From an uncultured Chloroflexota bacterium (GTDB lineage Bacteria > Chloroflexota > Anaerolineae > Aggregatilineales > Phototrophicaceae), in NCBI GenBank assembly GCA_937988705.1, contig CALKIA010000229.1:1-6476 (forward strand): a stretch of 6,476 bases of DNA, written 5' to 3'. Positions 1-4,784 of this stretch are shown piece by piece. Numbering within the stretch: the first letter of the stretch is position 1; the number at the start of each line of letters is the position of its first letter. Both the position numbers and the translations under genes were made by a program. Under the pieces are notes generated by a model, which ran no database searches, was not told the origin of the DNA, and saw nothing but the letters and a program-made list of their open reading frames with translations.

Positions 1-177
1 CAGTTCATCGACGGAGATGAAGAAGCGCGCGCCGGTCAGCGTGCCGGAAACGATCAGATAGGCGACTGCGCCAAGAATCAGCAGACCGCCGATTAGGAAT
101 TTCAGACGCTGGCCTTGTCCGCTGCTCGCGCGGCGGGCAGGAACGGACGCAGCGCCCTTTTCCCATGTCGTTGCCAT
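1..177 (-). CDS. ccmE: Cytochrome c maturation protein CcmE, N-terminal part (cut by window edge)
   Basis: CcmE is the periplasmic, membrane-anchored haem chaperone that takes haem from CcmC/CcmAB and hands it to the cytochrome c synthetase. Only the first 59 codons are present, from ATG at 175-177 to the window edge. They encode a basic cytoplasmic tail (residues 1-25, ending GQGQRLKF), one membrane helix (about 26-43, FLIGGLLILGAVAYLIV) and then TGARFFISVDEL. This tail-helix-F(F/Y)xxVDEL order is the usual start of CcmE. The haem-binding histidine would lie further on, outside the window. A GGGGAG Shine-Dalgarno sits about 8 nt before the ATG. A different frame is open over the same stretch, but it lacks any family resemblance. 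The setting next to two cytochrome c genes and an octaheme protein supports the call. Orthology is inferred from the N-terminus only. Confidence 0.77.
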   Translation of the reverse strand, partial: MATTWEKGAASVPARRASSGQGQRLKFLIGGLLILGAVAYLIVSGTLTGARFFISVDEL

Positions 178-224
178 GAAGGGAACTCCCCATAACCCTA
201 ATTTTTCAAATCTGAACGAGCATA

Positions 225-253
225 ATTGTAGCCTATTGTGACCCCCGTCACAA
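225..253 (-). promoter_or_regulatory. Predicted sigma70-type promoter of ccmE
   Basis: On the minus strand, TTGTGA (248-253) and TACAAT (225-230) are separated by exactly 17 nt. They match the -35 and -10 consensus at 4/6 and 5/6 positions. Transcription would start near 218, about 40 nt before the ccmE ATG. A TATGCT at 219-224 is a weaker alternative -10. This would let ccmE be expressed independently of the upstream membrane-protein gene. Confidence 0.55.
236..253. promoter_or_regulatory. CRP/FNR-superfamily operator-like palindrome
   Basis: TTGTGACCCCCGTCACAA is a perfect inverted repeat with 7-bp arms and a 4-nt centre. It contains an exact TGTGA-N6-TCACA core, the classic recognition pattern of CRP-like members of the CRP/FNR family. 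It covers the -35 hexamer and part of the spacer of the predicted ccmE promoter, centred near -27. That placement would favour repression unless the true start site lies further downstream. The regulator is not in the window. Confidence 0.55.
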
Positions 254-309
254 GGAACGACGGCTGAGCGCTCGCTGAATCTTTTAACGCGTAATCAGCG
301 CGTATTTCG

Positions 310-337
310 GTCGGAGCAAGGCGCGCCTTGCTCCGAC
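310..337. repeat. 28-bp perfect palindrome (variant A of the dispersed family)
   Basis: The half-site is GTCGGAGCAAGGCG, and the second half is its exact reverse complement. It has the same length and plan as the palindromes at 590-617 and 3661-3688. The outer block is different (CGGAG instead of AGGGG), and the centre is GC instead of AT. It is not followed by a T-run, so it is not a standard terminator. Confidence 0.85.
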
Positions 338-400
338 ATTCAAACCGACCCTTCGCCGTTTTCCTTTTATGAGCGTGGCCGGACGGAACTTGTTCTTTCT

Positions 401-442
401 CCCCTCTCCCCGCTTGCGTGGGAGAGGGGCGGGGGTGAGGGG
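401..442. repeat. C/G-rich hairpin repeat, first copy
   Basis: CCCCTCTCCC (401-410) pairs with GGGAGAGGGG (420-429) around a 9-nt loop, and is followed by CGGGGGTGAGGGG. The same arrangement, in the same orientation, recurs at 656-693. This is the type of dispersed repeat that is often translated by mistake as a PPTPSPKRGEG-like peptide. Confidence 0.8.
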
Positions 443-456
443 CAAGCCCTCCCTCC

Positions 457-480
457 GTAGGGACGCGATTTATCGCGTCC
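457..480. repeat. Short inverted repeat with GTAG lead
   Basis: After GTAG (457-460), the arms GGACGCGAT (461-469) and ATCGCGTCC (472-480) form a perfect 9-bp inverted repeat around TT. The leading GTAGGG resembles the edge of the 28-bp palindromes, so it may be a relative of that family. Confidence 0.7.
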
Positions 481-499
481 GCCAACTTAATCCCTAAAT

Positions 500-521
500 C
501 CCTTTTCCCTAAGGAGAGGGG
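500..521. repeat. Degenerate copy of the C/G-rich hairpin
   Basis: CCCTTTTCC (500-508) faces GGAGAGGGG (513-521) across CTAA. The right arm is identical to that of the repeat at 656-693. The left arm has two C-to-T differences that still allow G-U pairing in RNA. It looks like a decayed or divergent member of the same family. Confidence 0.5.
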
Positions 522-528
522 AAAAACC

Positions 529-550
529 GGGCGACCACACTGGGTCGCCC
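529..550. repeat. Inverted repeat with GGGCGACC arms
   Basis: GGGCGACC (529-536) and GGTCGCCC (543-550) form a perfect 8-bp stem with the 6-nt loop ACACTG, followed by TAC. It is a separate palindrome type, placed between the degenerate hairpin and the 28-bp palindrome. Confidence 0.7.
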
Positions 551-589
551 TACATCTGTCCCACTTTTCTGCAACTGCTTCGCTCATCT

Positions 590-617
590 GTAGGGGTAAG
601 GCATGCCTTGCCCCTAC
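590..617. repeat. 28-bp near-perfect palindrome (variant B)
   Basis: The half-site is GTAGGGGTAAGGCA. The other half is its reverse complement except for one position (T597 faces G610, a pair still possible in RNA). It begins 11 nt after the stop codon of the membrane protein gene that ends at 629. It belongs to the same family as the copies at 310-337 and 3661-3688. Confidence 0.85.
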
Positions 618-628
618 AAACAATTCTC

Positions 629-1603
629 CTAGAGGCGTGCTGCTGTCCGCCGATTCCCCTCTCCTCTTTTCGGAGAGGGGGTTGGGGGGTGAGGTTGTTG
701 CCCCTTCTCCGCCGGATCGAGCAGCACGAGCAGCCCCAACAGGCCAACGTTGGCGAACAACAGCGGCGCGAGGAATGGCGATCCGCGAATGAACCGCTCC
801 ACGACGATGATCCCGCGCGGCGCGAGCGTCGTGTTGACATGCAGCCCCCAGCCGATCAACCCGACGAGGATCAGCAGGAGCATCGAGACCGCGTACACCA
901 TCAAATCGCCCTGACTCGGTCGGTTGATGAAGCCGAGCGCGAGACAGGTGCCCAGTGCGAACAAGCCCGCCGCAATCGGCAGCCACACCCACGCGCTGCG
1001 CAAATTGAAGCGACTGTGATCGAGCACGCTGCTAATCAGCGTGGCGAGCACAAAGAGCGCGACGATTAGGAAGTAGGCGCGGGTCTTGCTGTACGGCATC
1101 TGGATCGTCCGCGTGCCGAGTAAGCGCAGCCGCCCGCTCTCCGGCGGCGCCTCGACCCATGCCGCGCTGATCCCCAGTACCCCCACCAGCGCGAAGAACA
1201 GCGGCCCTAAGAACGGTGGAGCCCACACCAGCGCATTCGTCGCCTGCCCGAAGTTTTCGCCCGCGCCCGTGAGCAGCGTCGTGCGCTGCAAATGGCAGTA
1301 AATTCCCAGCCCGCCGACGATGATGCTCCCTAGAAATGTCAGGTTGGCGAGGACGGTTGCCAGTGGGCGGTTGCTCAGCGCGATTACGCCGGCCAGCAGC
1401 AGAATGATCCCGGCGGTCACACCGAACACGATCGGAATCCATTCATACGTGCGAATGGACCCGCTGATGCTGTGCGCGAGGTAGATGTCCACGCTCAGGA
1501 AAATCTCGTTGACCGCGGCCATCAGCAGCATGAGCTGATCGCGCGAGATGGGCAGTCGCTCCAACGCCCGGGCGGGTGGAAAGACGCGCGCCATGTACGA
1601 CAT
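629..1603 (-). CDS. 8-helix membrane protein with a duplicated four-helix, histidine-bearing unit
   Basis: I do not recognise a named family. The 324-residue product has eight membrane helices at about 25-45, 55-76, 82-104, 128-149, 177-195, 205-226, 236-257 and 277-296. The two halves repeat: His44/His196 at the end of the first helix, then W(I/L)PI 11 residues on; NRP at 78 and 227; His104/His255 with TTL shortly after; and PFLGPLFFALVGVLGI against PFLAPLLFANVGLLGL. Arg-rich termini and loops predict that all four histidines face outside. The start is set at ATG 1601-1603, which has GGGAGG 6-7 nt upstream. A GTG at 1607-1609 overlaps the stop of the octaheme gene as GTGA but abuts that ribosome site. 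Translational coupling suggests the two proteins work together, perhaps exchanging electrons with quinone through haem b; this is inference. The last 20-odd residues come from a repeat. Confidence 0.85.
   Translation of the reverse strand: MSYMARVFPPARALERLPISRDQLMLLMAAVNEIFLSVDIYLAHSISGSIRTYEWIPIVFGVTAGIILLLAGVIALSNRPLATVLANLTFLGSIIVGGLGIYCHLQRTTLLTGAGENFGQATNALVWAPPFLGPLFFALVGVLGISAAWVEAPPESGRLRLLGTRTIQMPYSKTRAYFLIVALFVLATLISSVLDHSRFNLRSAWVWLPIAAGLFALGTCLALGFINRPSQGDLMVYAVSMLLLILVGLIGWGLHVNTTLAPRGIIVVERFIRGSPFLAPLLFANVGLLGLLVLLDPAEKGQQPHPPTPSPKRGEGNRRTAARL
656..693. repeat. C/G-rich hairpin repeat, second copy, inside a gene end
   Basis: CCCCTCTCC (656-664) pairs with GGAGAGGGG (672-680), followed by GTTGGGGGGTGAGG. 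It matches the repeat at 401-442 in order and orientation. It overlaps the 3' end of the membrane protein frame and, read on the minus strand, supplies the peptide PHPPTPSPKRGEG. Confidence 0.8.
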
Positions 1604-1605
1604 GC

Positions 1606-3051
1606 TCACCCTCCCGCGTCGGTGACTTCAGGCGTGATCATCGCGCCGACTTCGGGCGTGGCGACCGGAGCACTCGGCGTAGCGATGATCGGATCGATAG
1701 CGTGCGGCGGCAGCGCTCTTTCAGCTTCGGTCTGCGGACGTGTCACATTGCCTTCGCCAGATCGCAGTTCTTCCGCCATGGTTTCCAGCTCCGCCAGCGA
1801 GTGGAGCATCTCATACGCGCCATGCCACTGCGTGTAGTCCGGCCCCTGCATCCACATGCCAAATTTGGCTGTACGCCCCCAGTGATGCCACAGCTCATAC
1901 GACTCGAAATCAATCGGCTGATCGAACGGCGCGGTCGTCAGCAGCCCTTCGTCGCGCAGTTCGGTCATCAAACCGTTACCCTGCCGCACCAGCACGTTGA
2001 TCGCTTCCGTGCCTTCATCCGCCGCCTGATAGAACTCTGCGATGAAGCGCTCGTTGTGGCATTCGCGGCACACATTCTGCATGCGCACCCGGTTATCCTG
2101 CCACACCGGGCGACGTTCGCTGACAGGTGCGAACAGATACCACGTCAGGCGGTCGCCGACATCGTGGGTTGTCCCGCTGGCACCAAACCCGCTGAAATGG
2201 CAGGTCGCGCAGGTCGGGGCGGGGAAGTCGGTAACGGTGAGCGTGCCCGGTTCCGCCTCCCAGTGCCACGAATCGCCGCCCGTTGCGTAGGCGATGCCGT
2301 GCGGCGATTCCTGATAGATTTCCCACTGTGGATGATCCGGCCCGATGTGACAGGCGTTGCAGGTTTCCGGTTTGCGCACCTGCTCGAGGCTGAATTCGTG
2401 GCGCAGATGGCACTGCTGGCACTCGCCGACCGAGTTATCGGCGCGCGGCCGTCCGATGTTATGGCACGTCTGGCAGGCGAAGCGCGTGATCGCCTCACCT
2501 TCGATGTCGAACAGCACCGAGCGCGCCTGAATCGGGCCGAGTTCGGCTTCGGGGATTGCTTCATACATAGCGAGATGTTCGGGGGAGAGTTCGGCCACGC
2601 CGTCCGTTCCGGTCATGGCGACGTAGGCAGGCAGGCTGTGACGACTGGCATAAAATTGGGCGACTTCGGCGGCGTGACAGCGCTGACACATGGCGGTCGT
2701 CGGGCTGTTGAGGACGTACGTCCCTTCGTGGGCGATGGCATCCGGATAATCGGCGGCGACGACATGACAGTCATTGCAGGTGACGTTGGCGGCGGCCATT
2801 GTGCTGTGACCGTACTGCTCTACGATGCCTGGCGTCGTGTTGGCGTGGCAGTCGACACATTCGTTCGTGCTGCCGATGAGGACATTCTCGCGCCGGGTTT
2901 CGCTCAGTCCCGCGCTGGTCGTGTTGGCGGGGGTCATCGAACTGCTAATGGCAGAGAGGATCAACGCCAGCCCCGGCACGATGATGACGACAATGAGGGC
3001 AATAATCAGAACTCTTGCGGAGCGAAAGAAACCGCCTGGCTCTTGAGTCAT
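1606..3051 (-). CDS. hao: Membrane-anchored octaheme cytochrome c, hydroxylamine oxidoreductase (HAO) family
   Basis: Family members oxidise hydroxylamine or hydrazine, or reduce nitrite or hydroxylamine, outside the membrane. The 481-residue product has an uncleaved-looking helix (13-35) and eight CxxCH sites starting at 65, 92, 122, 193, 211, 231, 281 and 328. HAO-type stretches include TPGIVEQYGHS, EVAQFYASRHS, CHLRHEFS, CHIGPDHPQWEIYQESPHG, THDVGDRLTW and WHHWGR...GPDYTQWHGAYE. The fourth CxxCH (193) would carry the catalytic haem. Asp239-His240 are likely the active-site pair known from Nitrosomonas HAO. Tyr406 and Tyr413 are candidates for the haem-crosslinking tyrosine, whose presence decides between oxidative and reductive types; I cannot align them here. 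Residues 430-481 are a Pro/Thr-rich tail. GGAGG precedes the ATG by 4 nt. It heads a two-gene unit with the 8-helix protein. Direction of catalysis is not settled. Confidence 0.9.
   Translation of the reverse strand: MTQEPGGFFRSARVLIIALIVVIIVPGLALILSAISSSMTPANTTSAGLSETRRENVLIGSTNECVDCHANTTPGIVEQYGHSTMAAANVTCNDCHVVAADYPDAIAHEGTYVLNSPTTAMCQRCHAAEVAQFYASRHSLPAYVAMTGTDGVAELSPEHLAMYEAIPEAELGPIQARSVLFDIEGEAITRFACQTCHNIGRPRADNSVGECQQCHLRHEFSLEQVRKPETCNACHIGPDHPQWEIYQESPHGIAYATGGDSWHWEAEPGTLTVTDFPAPTCATCHFSGFGASGTTHDVGDRLTWYLFAPVSERRPVWQDNRVRMQNVCRECHNERFIAEFYQAADEGTEAINVLVRQGNGLMTELRDEGLLTTAPFDQPIDFESYELWHHWGRTAKFGMWMQGPDYTQWHGAYEMLHSLAELETMAEELRSGEGNVTRPQTEAERALPPHAIDPIIATPSAPVATPEVGAMITPEVTDAGG
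1609..1615 (-). promoter_or_regulatory. Ribosome binding site deciding the membrane protein start
   Basis: GGGAGGG lies in the last codons of the octaheme gene. It is 5-6 nt before ATG 1601-1603 but directly abuts GTG 1607-1609. Normal spacing therefore favours the ATG. Confidence 0.65.
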
Positions 3052-3055
3052 ACTG

Positions 3056-3060
3056 CCTCC
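3056..3060 (-). promoter_or_regulatory. Ribosome binding site of the octaheme cytochrome gene
   Basis: GGAGG on the minus strand is 4 nt before ATG 3049-3051, slightly closer than usual. It fixes this start, since no other in-frame start with a ribosome site lies upstream. Confidence 0.6.
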
Positions 3061-3075
3061 AAAATATGTAATTTC

Positions 3076-3091
3076 TAACTTGATTAAGTTA
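3076..3091. promoter_or_regulatory. Operator-like dyad at the octaheme gene start site
   Basis: TAACTTGATTAAGTTA has perfect 6-bp arms around GATT. It overlaps the end of the predicted -10 and the likely start of transcription, a position typical of repressor sites. It does not match a full FNR or CRP palindrome. The regulator is unknown. Confidence 0.35.
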
Positions 3092-3116
3092 TACGGTATT
3101 TAAGAGTATTTGGCAA
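3088..3116 (-). promoter_or_regulatory. Predicted sigma70-type promoter of the octaheme cytochrome unit
   Basis: On the minus strand, TTGCCA (3111-3116) and TATAAC (3088-3093) are separated by exactly 17 nt. Each matches consensus at 5 of 6 positions, in an AT-rich stretch that stands out from the GC-rich surroundings. The start would fall near 3081, giving a leader of about 30 nt. The -35 sits in the tail of the preceding terminator, so the unit starts afresh here. Confidence 0.65.
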
Positions 3117-3144
3117 TAAAAAGGACGAGGTTTATGCCTCGTCC
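3115..3144 (-). terminator. Intrinsic terminator after the small acidic protein gene
   Basis: Read on the minus strand, GGACGAGG (3144-3137) pairs perfectly with CCTCGTCC (3130-3123) across a 6-nt loop. TTTTTATT follows directly. It lies 30 nt beyond the stop of the small protein gene and separates that gene from the octaheme unit. Confidence 0.85.
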
Positions 3145-3173
3145 CGCTGTGGAGAACTAGGGCTGGTGGTTGC

Positions 3174-3521
3174 TTACTGCGGCTTGTTCCCGCTGCGCAG
3201 CATGGTCAACCCGCCCACCGCTGCCACGACGCCAACCCCGAGCAGCAGCATCAACAATGCCGACCCGGCGGGCGTTTCGCTCTCGGCAGAAGCTTCGCCT
3301 TCGGCAGCCGCTTCCGCTTCAGCGGCGCCATCTTCACTGTGGTCGCCTTCGACCGCGGCGGCTTCCGTCACCTCTTCCGTCGCCCCGTCCACGGCGACTG
3401 GCGCGATTTGTTCGAGTGTAACTTCGGCGGTGGGGGCTTCGACTGTGGCGTCCTGCGCGGCTGCCAGCGAGGTCACCACCAGCATGATCAGGAGCAGGGC
3501 GATCAGCGTCTTGATCCTCAT
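3174..3521 (-). CDS. Small secreted, tail-anchored acidic Ala/Glu-rich protein
   Basis: I do not recognise this 115-residue protein. It has a clear signal peptide (1-22, ending SLAAA before Q23) and a low-complexity acidic linker rich in Ala, Glu, Val and Thr (23-82). A membrane helix follows (about 86-107), then a short basic tail (RSGNKPQ). The predicted result is a small outer-face protein held by one C-terminal helix, with its acidic stretch outside. No LPxTG or other sorting motif is present. The start has AAGGAG 9 nt upstream. It lies alone between two terminators, flanked by the cytochrome bc genes and the octaheme gene. A role as an acidic docking or assembly factor for basic cytochromes is only a guess. 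Its composition also opens long meaningless frames on the other strand. Confidence 0.72.
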   Translation of the reverse strand: MRIKTLIALLLIMLVVTSLAAAQDATVEAPTAEVTLEQIAPVAVDGATEEVTEAAAVEGDHSEDGAAEAEAAAEGEASAESETPAGSALLMLLLGVGVVAAVGGLTMLRSGNKPQ

Positions 3522-3563
3522 GAATATAGACTCCTTGCCAGTTCAACGAAATAATGAGGCGCC

Positions 3564-3569
3564 ATTGTA
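3564..3569 (-). promoter_or_regulatory. Possible -10 element for the small acidic protein gene
   Basis: TACAAT on the minus strand lies 42 nt before the ATG, but only a poor -35 (TTAGGT at 17-nt spacing) accompanies it. A promoter is expected here, because a terminator stands upstream. Confidence 0.3.
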
Positions 3570-3614
3570 CCGCAGGCGGCGCTCAGACCTAAAAACTTGA
3601 ACGATTGAGATATG

Positions 3615-3642
3615 AAAAACCCCTCGCGCGTGCCAGGGGTTT
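3615..3642 (-). terminator. Intrinsic terminator of the cytochrome b/c unit
   Basis: On the minus strand, AAACCCCT (3642-3635) pairs with AGGGGTTT (3624-3617) across a 10-nt GC-rich loop, and the T-run continues to 3615. It stands about 55 nt after the diheme cytochrome stop, with the 28-bp palindrome between. Confidence 0.8.
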
Positions 3643-3660
3643 CGTGATCTCAGTTGCTGC

Positions 3661-3688
3661 GTAGGGGCACGGCATGCCGTGCCCCTAC
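3661..3688. repeat. 28-bp perfect palindrome (variant C)
   Basis: The half-site is GTAGGGGCACGGCA, and the second half is its exact reverse complement. It begins 7 nt after the stop codon of the diheme cytochrome and precedes the terminator. It differs from the copy at 590-617 by C/T and C/A changes in the arm. The C/A change at the seventh-from-centre block is matched on the other arm, so pairing is kept. It has no T-run of its own. Confidence 0.9.
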
Positions 3689-3695
3689 AGGTTGA

Positions 3696-4781
3696 CTACT
3701 GTGTTTCTAGGAAGGCGACGAGATCCGCCAGATCCTGATACGTGATGCGATCCGCGAAGTTCTGCGGCATGATGCCGGGCTGGAAGCCGGGCGCGACGTA
3801 ATCGTTCGGGTGCGTGATGCTCTCCGCCAGATACTGTTCGCCCGTGTAGCCCGCCAGCGCCGGATCGGTCAGGCGTTCCGTTTCAACGCGCGTCCATGTG
3901 CCTGCGGTCGCCGGAGCGACGAGGCCTGCCGTGTGGCAGCCTGCGCAGCCCAACGCCCCGTTATACAGCAGTTGACCATTGTTCGGGTCGCCCGCGTAGT
4001 TCGCCAGTTCCGTCATGATCGCGGCGGTATCCGTGGCGGCGCCAATCGTGCCTTCTACCGGTGCGGCGGTGGCTGCATCGACCGGGATGCGCGCATACTG
4101 GTTGACAGCATTCGCGTCTTCGACCGCCCAGGCGTCGCCCTTATCCCAGTTGAGGATGAAGGTCGTCAAGTCGCCCAACTGATCGGCGCGCATCGAACCG
4201 CCCGCGGTCTGTGACCACGCCGGCATCGATCGGGGCCAATAGCTGATGCTGGTGGGCCGACCATGCACGAGCGTCGTATAGATGAAGTTATAGGTCGTGC
4301 TCGTCCAGCCGATATAGTCCAGACGGCTCGGCTCTTCCAGATTGTAGCCGTTGGCGACGGCGGTCTGCAGCGAGGTGCTGAGGTTCGTCCGTTCCGTTTC
4401 CAGCTCGGCCAGCCGCGCATCGATCTCCGCCTTGCGGGCGTCGGTCGTGCCTTCGGCATCGCGTTCGGCGGTCAGGGTTTCGACTTCGGCGTTGATCGCC
4501 GCGAAGAAATCGTGACCGAACAGGGCGGGACTGTTCAAGCCGGGAGCGATCCCCGCCTGACCACGTCCGTCTACACCGTGACATTCGGAACAGTAAGTGA
4601 CAAACAGCGCCGCGCCACGTTCAATCGAGCGGGCAGTGTACTGCTGCTCGAAGGCCTGCATACGCCCGCCTTCGTTGATGGCGATCCAGCCGACCAAGAC
4701 CATGATCAACAGGAAAGCTACCGTTCCTACCAGGATGCGCGATTCTATGCGCTCAATAAGCAGTCGTTGTAGATTGAACAT
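3696..4781 (-). CDS. Membrane-anchored diheme cytochrome c with coiled-coil insert
   Basis: This 361-residue protein is the likely electron acceptor of the cytochrome bc-type complex encoded just upstream. An N-terminal helix (about 16-36) anchors two class I cytochrome c domains outside. Domain 1 has CSECH (64-68) and a probable Met186 ligand in SMPAW. Domain 2 has CAGCH (279-283) and a probable Met338 ligand in IMPQNF. Residues 95-145 are a charged, heptad-like Ala/Glu/Leu stretch inserted between the first haem site and the rest of domain 1 (DYIGWTSTTYNFIYTTLVHGRP). Most such domains lack this. The linker 230-258 is Ala/Thr-rich. The ATG is 3 nt after the cytochrome b stop, with only a weak GGGA ribosome site inside that gene, so translation is probably coupled. 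A terminator follows the gene. Confidence 0.88.
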   Translation of the reverse strand: MFNLQRLLIERIESRILVGTVAFLLIMVLVGWIAINEGGRMQAFEQQYTARSIERGAALFVTYCSECHGVDGRGQAGIAPGLNSPALFGHDFFAAINAEVETLTAERDAEGTTDARKAEIDARLAELETERTNLSTSLQTAVANGYNLEEPSRLDYIGWTSTTYNFIYTTLVHGRPTSISYWPRSMPAWSQTAGGSMRADQLGDLTTFILNWDKGDAWAVEDANAVNQYARIPVDAATAAPVEGTIGAATDTAAIMTELANYAGDPNNGQLLYNGALGCAGCHTAGLVAPATAGTWTRVETERLTDPALAGYTGEQYLAESITHPNDYVAPGFQPGIMPQNFADRITYQDLADLVAFLETQ

Positions 4782-4784
4782 GGA

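Larger units (their letters stand above)
178..628. other. Non-coding interval packed with palindromic repeats
   Basis: This 451-bp stretch separates the 8-helix membrane protein gene from ccmE. No open frame in it has a ribosome site or family resemblance. It holds six inverted-repeat elements in the part from 310 to 617, listed separately, and the ccmE promoter with its operator in the part from 225 to 253. No transposase, tRNA or obvious terminator with a T-run is visible. The hairpins could still end or stabilise transcripts. Confidence 0.7.

Noticed and set aside
5..193. An alternative minus-strand frame over the ccmE start
   Set aside because: It is Arg/Ser-rich without a membrane helix, while the neighbouring frame gives a CcmE-like N-terminus with a good ribosome site.
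310..617. A CRISPR array
   Set aside because: The repeats are of several types, palindromic, and without regular unique spacers.
198..992. A 264-codon minus-strand frame running through the repeats into the membrane protein gene
   Set aside because: It is out of frame with the membrane protein and translates palindromic repeats. It has no ribosome site and no helices.
1576..3078. A 500-codon open frame on the plus strand opposite the octaheme gene
   Set aside because: It is rich in Arg, His and Ala, has no family features, and mirrors a gene with eight CxxCH motifs. GC-rich codon bias keeps the opposite strand open.
3076..3091. A full FNR site in front of the octaheme gene
   Set aside because: Only one TTGAT half is present; the second half does not match ATCAA at the right distance.
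3174..3280. A sortase signal at the end of the small acidic protein
   Set aside because: The helix and basic tail are present, but there is no LPxTG-like or PEP-type motif before them.
3661..3688. The 28-bp palindrome as the terminator of the cytochrome b/c unit
   Set aside because: No T-run follows on either strand, and a standard terminator lies just downstream at 3615-3642.
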